Below are positions 23,543-33,344 of a stretch of 64,000 nt of DNA, in pieces; positions within the stretch are counted from its first letter, which is position 1; each line of letters opens with the position of its first letter. Source of the DNA: Spongilla lacustris (taxonomy: Eukaryota > Porifera > Demospongiae > Spongillida > Spongillidae); the NCBI GenBank assembly GCA_949361645.1, contig OX442426.1:7161539-7225538 (forward strand). Direction: 5' to 3'. The position numbers and the translations under genes are program-made. The notes under the pieces were generated by a model. That model was not told where the DNA came from. It did no database searches and saw only the letters and a program-made list of their open reading frames with translations.

Positions 23543-24179
23543 ATTTCTGCACAGAAGCTCACCCAACACACTTCAGTACAGGTGAAACCACAACAAAATG
23601 TAGTGTTTTTTTTAATTTTTACATTACTACAATAACTCACCTCCACAATCTTCTGCTGTATGCTGTGCCCGACCCCTGCAGACAGACACATGTCCATCGC
23701 CTGGAGACCAAATTTTAAAAATAAAAATATAATACATGGAACACGAATAATTTATGATAATACGTGTAAGCCTACTTGTCCGCGTTGTATAAGTATTCAT
23801 TTTGTTCTCTCACCTGTCGTATAACGAATTTCGCCGACTCCGTCTTCCCCGCTCCACTCTCTCCGCTGATGACGCACACCTGGTCTCGCTTGGCCTGCAC
23901 GAGCGAGTTGTAGGCGCGCGCGGCTACCTTGAAGATGTGGGGCGCGAGCCCGCTCACGTCCGGGCGGGCGTAGGCAGCTGTCCATCTCTTGTCGTAGATG
24001 GGCAGAGGGCGGAACGGGTTGACTGCGACCAGGATGTCGCCTACGTCCGTGTAAACGAGATCCTGCCCATAGCGCTGCTCGAGGCACTTGAGCAGGGTTC
24101 GCTCGTTGAGTTCGGTCAGTCCCGTCAGATTGTCTGAGTCGACGGCGGTCCAAGGTTCTGCTCGCGCAGCAGCAGCCAT
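5366..24179 (-). CDS. Unconventional (class III-like) myosin with SH2-like tail
   Basis: Twenty-three exons, in transcript order: 24179-23814, 23700-23641 (second copy 22259-22200), 21820-21650, 19865-19791, 18822-18752, 18074-17966, 17467-17335, 16925-16773, 16124-16003, 15163-15032, 14572-14459, 14292-14111, 13446-13291, 12945-12877, 11514-11400, 10630-10440, 10036-9954, 9857-8128, 7752-7712, 7626-7431, 7111-7053, 5985-5815 and 5501-5366. All phases agree and the sum is 1545 codons. Motor landmarks: P-loop GESGAGKT (106-113), switch [11 protein letters not shown] (158-167), switch II DIFGFE (383-388), FVRCVKPN before the converter, and [14 protein letters not shown], which resembles class III myosins. 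One IQ motif (about 727-741) follows, then a 570-residue exon rich in Pro/Ser, then an SH2-like domain (about 1410-1530). The motor starts almost at the N-terminus, so the kinase domain of many class III myosins is absent. It would be an actin-based motor; cargo and class are inferred. Confidence 0.9.
6065..6103 (+). repeat. (CA)n microsatellite
   Basis: Pure CA dinucleotides in the myosin intron between the two central SH2 exons. Confidence 0.95.
6779..7042 (+). repeat. 16-bp minisatellite
   Basis: Units GCACATTGGCACACAG, with variants (GCACACAGACACATCT), about 16 copies. It ends about 10 bases from the donor of the FLVR-region exon (7053-7111). Confidence 0.92.
7667..7711 (+). repeat. (AC)n abutting a splice donor
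   Basis: An AC run whose last bases form the GTGTGT donor, on the minus strand, of the 41-nt micro-exon 7712-7752. Length changes here could alter splicing of that micro-exon. Confidence 0.9.
7776..8112. repeat. Minisatellite with inverted orientation switch
   Basis: From about 7776 to 8018 the unit is CATATGAGGGTATAGGTGGT followed by GACATGCCT. From about 8022 to 8112 the same unit continues as its reverse complement (GAGGCATGTCACCACCTATA followed by CCCTCATAC). The centre is CCTCATATGAGGTTGCACCT. The inverted arms could form a stem of about 90 bp. It lies in the myosin intron after the big tail exon. Confidence 0.9.
8128..9857 (-). CDS. Large proline-rich myosin tail exon
   Basis: One 1730-nt exon supplies residues 768-1344. 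In order: a helical start ([20 protein letters not shown]), an acidic stretch (about 818-845), and two related modules near 911-947 and 964-1000 built on [18 protein letters not shown] and [18 protein letters not shown]. Then follow three RPLSGPPS units, [10 protein letters not shown], seven HPSPVPSH units (about 1141-1197) and three PDLKRTGG units. The Pro motifs with flanking Arg/Lys look like SH3- or EVH1-type ligands. No coiled coil was seen, so the myosin is probably not an obligate dimer. Acceptor choice (CATAG at 9858-9862) was set by phase with the preceding exon. Confidence 0.88.
8573..8748 (-). repeat. Coding 24-bp repeat (HPSPVPSH)
   Basis: About seven tandem 24-bp units (plus strand GATGGGAGGGCACTGGTGAT followed by GGGT) inside the myosin tail exon keep the frame and encode HPSPVPSH. 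Two of the units differ by a single base. Shorter coding repeats flank it at 8319-8400 (27 bp) and 8897-8990 (24 bp). Confidence 0.93.
11205..11398 (+). repeat. 30-bp pyrimidine-rich minisatellite
   Basis: Units like CCTCCACCTCCCCACACATC followed by ACCCTCAATG, running up to the donor of the myosin exon 11400-11514. Confidence 0.88.
11523..11640 (+). repeat. 22-bp minisatellite
   Basis: About five units of CAGGCCACGCCCATAATTCA followed by CA, decaying rightwards. It sits just upstream, in the sense direction, of the myosin exon 11400-11514. Confidence 0.85.
13024..13168 (+). repeat. Minisatellite of TGCCACAGTCCCACCACACA units
   Basis: Four to five copies of TGCCACAGTCCCACCACACA with alternating AGTACATGTAGGTAC and AGTACAGGTTT tails, in a myosin intron. 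Confidence 0.88.
13462..13672 (+). repeat. 33-bp purine-rich minisatellite
   Basis: Six copies of GATCAGACATGAGGCAGGAA followed by AGGGGAGGAGGGA. On the transcribed strand it is a polypyrimidine tract directly before the acceptor of the myosin exon starting at 13446. Confidence 0.9.
14575..14913 (+). repeat. (AGGG)n tetranucleotide array, about 340 bp
   Basis: Nearly perfect AGGG units for over 260 bases, then a degraded part. Read on the minus strand it is (CCCT)n and forms the whole polypyrimidine tract up to the acceptor CTCAAG of the myosin exon starting at 14572. Confidence 0.97.
15668..15946 (+). repeat. 21-bp minisatellite
   Basis: About 13 copies of ACTAGTAGGGGAAGGATGGG plus G, nearly identical, in a myosin intron about 60 bases from the donor of exon 16003-16124. 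Confidence 0.93.
16988..17224 (+). repeat. TG-rich imperfect microsatellite
   Basis: Interrupted GT/GTAT repeats in a myosin intron, without coding support. Confidence 0.85.
18110..18400 (+). repeat. 14-bp minisatellite
   Basis: About 20 units of CCAAACCTGACCAC or CCAAACCTGATCAC, diverging towards the right, in a myosin intron. Confidence 0.92.
18410..18720. mobile_element. MITE-like element, about 310 bp
   Basis: The ends are inverted: CATGCACTGTAGAGT with CATATAGTCCCCCC on the left, and GGGACTACTATATG with ACTCTACAGTACATG on the right. The interior shares AAAAAGGCT, GTTTAAA, GCAGCTGCATGC and ATCCTGTTG with a second copy at 28290-28550. No coding capacity. It sits in a myosin intron. Confidence 0.65.
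18826..19562 (+). repeat. (GGGGGA)n array, about 740 bp
   Basis: Almost pure GGGGGA hexamers with GGGGA variants at the edges. The plus strand has extreme G-quadruplex potential. On the transcribed minus strand it is (CCCCCT)n, leading directly to the acceptor CTCAG of the myosin exon starting at 18822. Confidence 0.97.
20620..20932 (+). repeat. 20-bp minisatellite
   Basis: About 15 copies of TAGGGTAGAGTGATGGGGAC, with a few single-base variants, in a myosin intron. Confidence 0.94.
21060..21285 (+). repeat. Minisatellite of CCCATGTCCCCACCYACACA units
   Basis: Repeats alternate TCCTCCCT and TATCCTGCCT spacers. A related but longer array opens the contig right of the gap (22518-22730). Confidence 0.85.
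21650..21820 (-). CDS. Myosin exon 3 (left copy, intact)
   Basis: 57 codons starting [20 protein letters not shown], containing switch I and [11 protein letters not shown]. It ends GEK at a GTATGG donor and joins in phase to ERNFHIFY of the next exon. It is identical to the right copy at 23094-23265 except that the latter has one extra C. Confidence 0.9.
22318..22517. other. Assembly gap (200 N)
   Basis: A run of exactly 200 N. The sequence just left of it (ending AATTTATGAT) recurs at about 23749-23758, and the sequence just right of it recurs from about 21218, so the two contig ends overlap. Confidence 1.
22518..23758. repeat. Apparent false duplication of 21218-22317
   Basis: This carries the same minisatellites, the same myosin exons 2 and 3 and the same (GT)n stretches, in the same order as the left side of the gap. 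Differences are (GT)n length, extra minisatellite units and an extra C at about 23231. It reads as an unmerged contig overlap or the other haplotype, not a biological duplication. Confidence 0.88.
23094..23265 (-). pseudogene. Myosin exon 3 (right copy, 1-bp insertion)
   Basis: 172 nt against 171 in the left copy. An extra C (GCTGTCCCGAGC against GCTGTCCGAGC) shifts the frame within switch I. This is most likely an assembly or base-calling error at a contig end. Confidence 0.8.
23814..24179 (-). CDS. Myosin exon 1: motor N-terminus and P-loop
   Basis: Start codon at 24179 ([20 protein letters not shown]). The exon encodes 122 residues, including [15 protein letters not shown] and the ATP-binding [14 protein letters not shown]. 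It ends at a GTGAGA donor in phase 0. GC content is clearly higher than in the surrounding introns. It is contiguous with the right-hand contig of the gap and therefore with the copy of exon 2 at 23641-23700. Confidence 0.93.
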
Positions 24180-24933
24180 GATTCTGTTGCAACAGTCGAG
24201 ACAAACATTAACAGCTGGCAACGCGTTGGTTAGTTATAAATTTCACGATAATTAGTATCATTTGTATGGCTTCGGATCCGGCAGGCCTATCTGATTGCAC
24301 AATTATACCGTACAATTTTTTTTTTTACTGAACAGCAAATTTAAAAGCAGCAATGAGATGGCAGTCAGTTACAAACGCTGCGCATACAAATACGATTGGC
24401 CAATGGGTCACTGTGATGTATTTAATTGGATCTGTATTTTTTTAAATTAAATGTGGTACATTTACCTGCAATAAATACTGTCCTGCATGTCTGCGTAGAT
24501 TAATAACCTTACGGGACGTAGGTCTTTAATCTATGCTATGTGTGACTCAGAGTCAAGATGCATATGAAAATACTGATACGTGGGCTTAAATACGGAGGGG
24601 TGTTGTCTTAATTCTAGACTAAGCAACACCCGAACCGGAGCACTCCCCCCGCTCCTCGATAACGACACTACTATATGAGTGAATTTACCTCTGGGCGTTT
24701 TCAGCACTCTCACTTTCGTCCGTTGCAATGAACGTTTGATTGCAAAGTGTGAAGGACCGAAAAGTGAATTCATAGTGTTAATTAGAAGTATGTTGGGGGT
24801 GCCCCTAGTCACGTACCCAGTCCGAAATGTACCGAAACTGACACCCATGCTAGTAAATTGAGTCTGGGCACACTATAAATTGTTGTGTTGTTTATGTCTG
24901 CAAGCAACGGTACTGTTGAACAACTCACATGAC
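24180..24933. promoter_or_regulatory. Divergent promoter region of myosin and DCAF17
   Basis: About 750 bases separate the two start codons. At 24394-24404 the sequence GATTGGCCAAT holds an inverted and a direct CCAAT core back to back, a typical NF-Y-type arrangement, about 220 bases from the myosin ATG. Use by both genes is inferred. Confidence 0.45.
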
Positions 24934-27900
24934 ATGGGACGGCTAAAGTGCCAGAGATCCATATTGGGTCTCCTCTACGAGCGGGAGACGTCTTCGGAAT
25001 GCAACCGCATGGACACTTTAAGCTGTACCATGTTGCGAACTGTTATCCTTGAGGTAGATAGCTTCCCAGAGAAAGAAAGTCGAGCGGGAGATGGAGTTGA
25101 GGGGGTAGAAGGGTGGGAGGGGGAGGAGGTGAAGGAAGAGGAAGTGATCTCCGTGTTGTTTGCATTTCATACATGTAGGTAGGCCTATCACGTAACGTGC
25201 GATTTCCCCCTTCATGCGTGTGCATGCAGTTGTGTCACTGTGGCTTCACATCGTTTATTGATGCTTGCCTGTTCTTTCCCATTTTTGAGGGGCAGGCCTC
25301 TTCTTCTCCGCATGTGGGCCTGTCCAATACTTGCCGGCCCACATGTAGGTCCGCTCATGCTAGTTTTCACGTCCACGTTAATAAATCAGGCATGACACGG
25401 TTGACCCTCTCACGTTCCCATGCCCACATGACATGGTGACACTCTCACGTTCCCGTGCCCACATGGCATGATGACCCTCTCACGTTCCCATGCTCACATG
25501 GCACGATGACGCTCTCACGTTCCCATGTTCACATGACATGATGACACTCTCATGTTCCCATGTTCACGTGGTGTGGTGACACTCTCACGTTCCCATGCAT
25601 GTTCACATGGCATGGTGACGCTCTCATGTGTTCTCATGTCCACATGCAGACCCAATCAGAGTTCGTACCAGTGTGGAAAATGGAGTCTTCCAGGCCTGTT
25701 TGCATTGGTATGGACAGGTGAGTCCTGGTAAGGTGTGTGATATTTGCACATGTAACTGACTGTTCTTTTGTTGTCTTGTTGTCAGGAGGATGTACTTCGA
25801 AAACCACAAGCAGTGTTACTTCCTGTGAGTATGTGCCTGTGGCTTGGTGTGTTTGGTGGGGAGGGGGAGAGAAGGGGTTGTAAGGATTGATGGCTTGATT
25901 TGGTGAGTCAATAACCAGTACCGTGTTTGAGTGCCTTATAAGCAGTACACCAAGTTGTAATATTCATACTTTCCCTGGTATGATGGCTTGCCTTGTTGTG
26001 CATGACATTTGAGGGGGCTGGACTGGGGAGGAGGAAAGGAGGAAGTACATGTATTAGTGCAATTAAATGTCACGATCAATGCACCAGTCACATGGTCAAT
26101 TGCAGTAATGCCTTTCACAGCCAGATTGAAGCCTAGGTGTTTGGTTTGGATGCCATTCGTAGTCCCTCAAGATGTTGTCGTTGAAGTGTAACATACACTT
26201 AAGTATTGAAATTAGATAGATAACGGGTGTGATTTGTTAAATAAAATAATTTCATGATTTCAAATGGCTACACGTACAAATCAAAATGTTAGTGATCAAT
26301 GTTAGATGTTGCGTTAGGATGAACTAGTGCAAGGTTCAAATTTTTCCCTTTAATAATAATGTTTCTGCTAAATGTCGAGTCCTCTAAAGTCATGTGAAAG
26401 ATCTTTTTCTAAAATTATAAACAAAGTATTGGACTAAGACAAAGCCAGAACTGATTAGGGCTTTTTCAATGATGTAATCAAAATTAAATAAACCTTGGTA
26501 CAAGTCCTACACCTCACTTAAACTATACATGTACCCGTGATGTCTTCTCTCCTTCCCTCTCCTTCCCTCTCCTTACCCTCTCCTGCCCTCTCTTTCCCTC
26601 CCCTTCCCCTCTCTTCCCTCCCCTTCCCCTCTCCTTCCCTCCCCTTCCCTCCCCTTCCCTCTCTTTCCTCTCTCTTTTCCTCCCCTTCCCCTCTCTTCCC
26701 TCCCCTTCCCCTCTCCTTCCCTCCCCTTCCCTCCCCTTCCCTCTCTTTCCTCTCTCTTTTCCTCCCCTTCTCCTCTCCACTCCTCCCTCCCTTCTTCCTC
26801 TCTTTCCCATTCCCCTCCTTCCCTCCCTTCTCTCCTCCCCTTCTTCCTCCCTCCCTCTTCCTGCCACTTGTAGGGACGGCAAGGATGGGAAGCCACACAA
26901 CCTCTACACTCTCCCTGACAGCCAGTCCTCAGCTCGTGTGGGATCAGTGGTGGTGTACCATGGGGCAGTGGTGGGTCCAAGGCATGTATGCACACACACA
27001 CACATCCACACACATACACAAACACACATGCACACTCACATACATGCACGCACACATACACATAAACACATACATATACAAACACATACAACACATACAC
27101 ATACACACACATACACGCACATACACATACACATACACATACACATACATGCACACACACATACACATACACACACACACATGCACACACACATGTGCAC
27201 ACACAACACTTGAGCATTCATGCAGAAGTACATGTGGGCATATGTACATGTATGTGCGGAAGGATGTGTGTGACTCCCCCCTTCCCTCCCCCTCCTCCTC
27301 CTCCCCACTTGGGGCCCATGTAGCGGCATTATCCCTGCACCCCTGAAGAGCAGTGTGTGTGTCTTCTAGTGCTCACCACTGATGGCTACCTCAAGCTCCT
27401 CGATGCAGACACAGGTCAGGTGCTGAGGACTGTGTACCTGTCTTCAACCATCAGATTTAGGTGGGTGTGGCTTTGCACGTGGCTGGCATAAAAATAATAT
27501 TGGGGGGTGGGGGGAGGCGGGGGTGAGGATGGGTGGTTAAATGGAGGAGGGTCTAGGAGGGAATGTCCCCTTTCCTGTAGGGATCTGGGGTTACACCCCA
27601 GCTGCTTTTTTAAAATCTAGTGCCTTAAATGACCAAGAAATAAGACCTGTTAATTTGCAGCTTAAGGTTTAGAGTCAAGCTTTGGGGGCAGCCGTCACTT
27701 ACAAGTTATTCACTTCATTTTGAGAAGGTTCTGTGTGGTACCAAGCACTAATCGATAGTGGGGCTGATGCTGTGCAGATTATTGTCCACTGGTTGCATTG
27801 CATCATCTGCTGACTTAAAAACTTCAGAAATTAGGTAAGCGTTGTAATGAAATTTTCCAATCAAATTATTGATGATGGAAAAACTATCCCAATAATCAAG

Positions 27901-30900
27901 TACATATCTCATTATAAAACTTCTTAGAAGATATACGTATACGTAATGAAGTTTTGCATTAATTTCTTAACTGCTAAATAATATCATTATACCGGTACTA
28001 CATTACTATACTACTATATTTACAAAACACTGGAGCACACAAGGGCTCAGCTAGCAGATCATCTTGCCAGGATAGCCCTAGCGTTCTCCCTCACCAAGGT
28101 CAGGCTTGCTTCACTGGAGGCCAAGCCTACTGCCAACCTCCTGCTGGTACGGTTGAAACTCTAATCAAATTATTAGTTATGGTTTAATTTTGGATCTTGA
28201 TTATGTGGGTATTGATTGATAAAGCATTCCATTTGGCTGCACAAATTTTCACAGAACACTCTTTACAGAAATATTGCAACAGCATGATGTAAGAGGTTTA
28301 GTAATTATATACACTGGCATATAACTCCACCCCTCCCCCCGCCCCCACCCCCACCGGAAAAAAAGGCTCGTTTTTAAAATGAGCGTATCGGAATACATGT
28401 AATCATAAATGCAGCTGCATGCCATTCTAAAATCCTGTTGGAGTTCTAGTTCTTTCCTGAAATGTTGAAATGAAGCTTTAACACCAACCATTTTTCGATG
28501 GGGTTGGGGGGGGGGGGGGGGGGGGAATATGCAGTACTGTACATAGTACATAACAAATTGTTACACCATAGATACTTAGGCACACGTTAAAATTCTTTGT
28601 TGGGTAAATACTAAAGATTTAGTTATAATTATTAAAATGCACATACAATTCAAGTGGAACCAATGATATTAATAGGCTCTTGTTACCAACTTGCTGTTAG
28701 TAAGAAACCATAGTGCAAAGGATAGTGTGTGCCCCCTGGTGCTGGGAGGGGATACAATGCCCCACTTTAAATCACTTCTTCTTGTCTTACCTTCATTTCC
28801 GTCCTTCCCTTCCTTCTCCCCCTTCCCTTCCAGTTCCTTCTCCCCCTTCCCTTCCCTTCCCTATTTAATTTCCTTCTCCTCCTCCCCTTCTCTTCCCTTC
28901 CTCCTTCTCTTCCTTGGATGCTCTCCTTTGTGTGCCCAAGGACAAGATGGGAAGGAAGGGAAGCAAAGGAGGAGGGAGAAGGAGGGGAATGAAGGGGAAT
29001 AAATGGAAGGAGGTTGTCCTGGGCACCATTGTACCTTCTTGTTTAGAGATGAGGACTTTGATAGCACATGCAAGGTACATGTGGTGGTTGCCATACACCT
29101 TGTAAAGGGAAACGTTTTCTGTGGCAGTAACCATAATTGCGTTCACATGCCACATAGGCCTACTGGTACCTTAGAATGCTATATTTCTCATGCTTAAAAA
29201 AAAGGATGGTAGCTGATCTGCTGGTGCACATATAATAGCCTGATATGACAGTTAAAAGGTGCGCACATTTTACAGTCTTCTTGAGTTGTCCCACCTGTAG
29301 GGGTACCATTCCCCCCACCCCCTCCCCCACCACCACTGCCCCAAACCCACAATCCTAAGGAATGACATTTTACAACTAAAATCCCCTCAACTACATTTTG
29401 TTGCTTCTTCGGAATGTATCACAGCAGCGGTGCATGTTTAAGCTGTTCTGCAGTACTGTTGTCATACGAATGGCAAAATGAGAACGATTCTCTTGATTTG
29501 ATTGTAGTCTGGGGTCCAGTAAATAGGTCTGGTCCCCAGTCTGTACCAGCAGCTTGTACATAAAGCCTCCCATGTTCTGTATACTCGATATGTACAACTC
29601 AATACTCTAGGGATCCACATATGATAATTGTAGATGGAGATTCATTATTACAAAACGATGTTTTAAAAAAAAAACTTTTTATTCCGTCTAATAGCATGTT
29701 GTTATCTTGGCTTTCAGATTCATATCATCCAGAACCTGATGCATTACTTAGTACTTGTAAATGAAAATATCAGCTTTGAATATCTTATTCAGAACTTAGG
29801 AAAGTGTGTAACTCTTTCTGTATTGTTTCCACTAATATAGCTTAGCCATTTCACTGATCCTTTACAAGCAGACCTATTTACTGTAGGGTACACAGAGGTG
29901 TAGGGTACACAGAGGTGTAGGGTACACAGAGGTGTAGGGTACACAGAGGTGTAGGGTACACAGAGGTGTAGGGTACACAGAGGTGTAGGGTACACAGAGG
30001 TGTAGGGTACACAGAGGTGTAGGGTACACAGAGTTGTAGGGTACACAGAGGTGTAGGGTACACAGAGTTGTAGGGTACACAGAGGTGTAGGGTACACAGA
30101 GGTGTAGGGTACACAGAGGAGCACACATCTTACAGTCCTCTTGAGTTGCTCCTGTACCGCCCAACAGAACCACTTCTCCCCATGTCCTCACTCCTTTGCA
30201 ACCACACACCTCTCTTACACCTGTCATCATATCTTCCTTCCCTCCTCCTCCTCCTCTTCCTCCTCCTCCCCCTCCCCCTCCTCCCCCTCCACCTCCTCCC
30301 CTCCTCCTCCTCCTCCCCCTCCTCCTCCTCCTCCCCCTCCTCCTCCTCCTCCCCCTCCTCCTCCCCCCCTCCTCCTCCTCCTCCTCCTCCTCCTCCTCCT
30401 CCTCCTCCTCCTCCTCCTCCTCCTCCTCCTCCTCCTCCTCCTCCTCCTCCTCCTCCTCCTCCTCCTCCTCCTCCTCCGCCTCCTCCTCCCCAGGTACCTG
30501 TCTTGGGCTGACTACCTACACACTGTGCAGGTGAAGTCTATAATGTACCCGCGTCCAGTGCTGAGGAGGAATGACCCTGGGCCCGAGGAGGATTCAAGGT
30601 TCATGACCATAGCCATCTTCAAGGTCCTGCCGCTGGAACTTGTGGCCAACATTCCTATTGACAGGAAGGTGTGAGAGGGATTAGGGAGTACTAGGGGAGT
30701 GGGGGGGGGGGGTGAAAGGTAGGAGGATGGGAGGGATGAATGGAAGGGAAGGGAGGGAGGAGGGCAGGAGTGAGGCATTACTTACTCGAACATTTAAAAT
30801 GCATTGTGCCATGTACATGTACATGTATAGTGCAAGCAGCTGTGCACCAGGGTGTTGTGCAAAATTTTTACACACATGTACGTTAACCTTTTGGTCTTAC

Positions 30901-32477
30901 ATGTACGTTAACCTTTTAGTTTTATTGTTTGTTTAACCCATTGATCTGCTGGCTTTCTTTAATAAAAGAAAAAGAAATTCTGCTGGTTTAGATATAGTAG
31001 ATTACTTGTTCTACTCCATTGAGTAAATGCTCCCCCTTACTTCAGATATTTGGCTATGACATCAGGGATGCCATTGTGCAGGAGGACATACTGCTGATAG
31101 TGCATAGCAGCAAGTTCTACAGGTTCTACAGCCTCCACTGGATCCTGCAGAACTGCACTGTGGTCCACCCCAAGATAGGGGCACATGTGACCTTGGATGG
31201 GGGCGTCACGGGGATCATTGGGCAGGATGGGTTTGGTATCCCCATCACTGTGAAGATAGAAGGTGTGGCATCTGTACCATGAGGGAGGAGGGAGGGGCAA
31301 GAGGGGAGGGAGGAGGGAAGGGAGGAGGAAGGGGCAATAGGGAAGGGAGGAGGGGGGGGGCAATATGGGAGGTAGGAGGGAGGGGCAAGACGGGAAAAGG
31401 AGGAGGGAGGGGAAAAGCGAGGAGGGATGGGGAAGAGGGCCTTACTGTATGGTGCATGTGTACAATGTACATTTACATGTAGGTGGGGACTTTTGGAGGG
31501 TGGGGCATAGCCATGATAGGATCGCTGGGGGGGAGGGGGGTAGAAGGGGTTAAATGGGTAGTGGATGGAAGGGTACAAAAATTTTAAAACCTTACTACTG
31601 TTCTCAAAAAAAAAAGTGCATATGCATACATGTATGCATGTACATGTGCATTGCTGTTCCTACAGTGTACATGTAGGAACAGCAATGTTGTTGTACGTAT
31701 ATGGCAATTCAGTATTTTACTGACTTGTGTTGCACTTGCTTTTGTTTTGACTGATTGGGGGGGTACCTTGTTTCCATGGATACAGAATGCCCTCCCGTCA
31801 TGTTCACTGTCAAGAGTGCCACAGAGATAGGTGTGACGTTTGGGGGATCCCCCACAGTCTACATCCATAGCCATCCCACCGGCAACGTGTACGACATTGT
31901 GTCCCTGCACACGGGGGAACGGGTGAGTTTGGACCCGGGACCCCTAGTCCGTAACCTTCTAAGTAGCATGATTCTGGTATGGGGGGCCAATGCTGGAGCT
32001 ATTCCGATGAGATCGTACCTGCCATCATCCGCCTTTAATGACATTATTTGTGGACTTATGCTATTGTATTGATAGCAACATTAGTTTATTACGCTGTAGT
32101 TTGGAGGTTGTGTCACATGTATATGTACATCAGAATAATTTTATCAGTAGTACACATTATACATGTATCTTAAAAAATAAAAACGTAAACGTTTGCATAT
32201 ATGGCTGAGGTGGTGGTCAATATGTAGGTGGTTGTCAATGTGTAGGTGGTGGTGTCTGGTCCTGTGTACACACGGAGTCACACGTGTACATGTTGTATGG
32301 TTTTACCCTTTGCACTAAGTTTGAATGCTTCCACGTTGCATGTAGATACTGCCTATGTGCTGTCCACCCCCCCACACACACACACCACACACCACCACAC
32401 ACATACCACACACACACCACACACACCACACACACCACACACACCACACACCACACACCACACACACCACACACACA

Positions 32478-32552
<75 letters not shown>

Positions 32553-33291
32553 GATCAGATAGGGCAGGTTTGTGCAGGCAAATCAAGTGAGAGCAGCTTC
32601 CACAAAGACACAGCAGAGTTCCACTTTGAAGACTACCAGAAGATCCTGTACATCACGGGGGCTACACTCAGGTGGGTACTGGTGCCTCCCACGTACATGT
32701 ACATGCTTGCACAAACTGAAAATACAAAATTCCACAACTTGCAAATTTCACAGAAATAAAATTTATATGTAGCTACATGTACACAAATGCCTATCAAGTA
32801 GGCACATGAAAAATATTTTGCAAACATGTATACATGTATGTTTGATTTTATAAATGCTTAGATCCTGAAAAGTGACAGTAGGTGATAGGCCCCTCCCATG
32901 TGATAGGCTGCCCCTCCCATGTGATAGGCCCCTCCCATGTGATAGGCCCCTCCCATGTGATAGGCCCCTCCCATGTGATAGGCCCCTTCCATGTGATAGG
33001 CCCCTCCCATGTGATAGGCCCCTCCCATGTGATAGGCCCCTCCCATGTGATAGGCCCCTCCCATGTGATAGGCCTCACCTGTACATGTATTGGACCCTCC
33101 CATTTAGTATGTAGGGGAATGAGAGAGAGAGGGAGAGATGGAAGGAGTAGGGTGGGAGGTAGAGAGAGAGGGAGTGACACAAAACATTGTTGGAGATAAA
33201 AAGCATTTGAAGCATGCAAGTGTCAGAATCCCCTCCTCCCAAATATGGTATGTTGTTGTGCTACCTGTGAAAGGGAGTGTATGCAAGCAAC

Positions 33292-33344
<53 letters not shown>

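Larger units (their letters stand above)
27461..30493. other. Long DCAF17 intron 5
   Basis: At 3.0 kb this is the longest intron of the gene. It contains a MITE-like copy at 28290-28550, a 17-bp minisatellite and a (CCT)n acceptor tract. I found no exon of DCAF17 or any other gene in it. Confidence 0.6.

Noticed and set aside
22518..23758. Biological tandem duplication of myosin exons 2-3
   Set aside because: The duplicate borders coincide with the assembly gap and a single frame through both copies is impossible; contig overlap is simpler.
24531..24848. Minus-strand frame of 105 codons between myosin and DCAF17
   Set aside because: It has no splice support or recognisable domain and lies in the divergent promoter interval.
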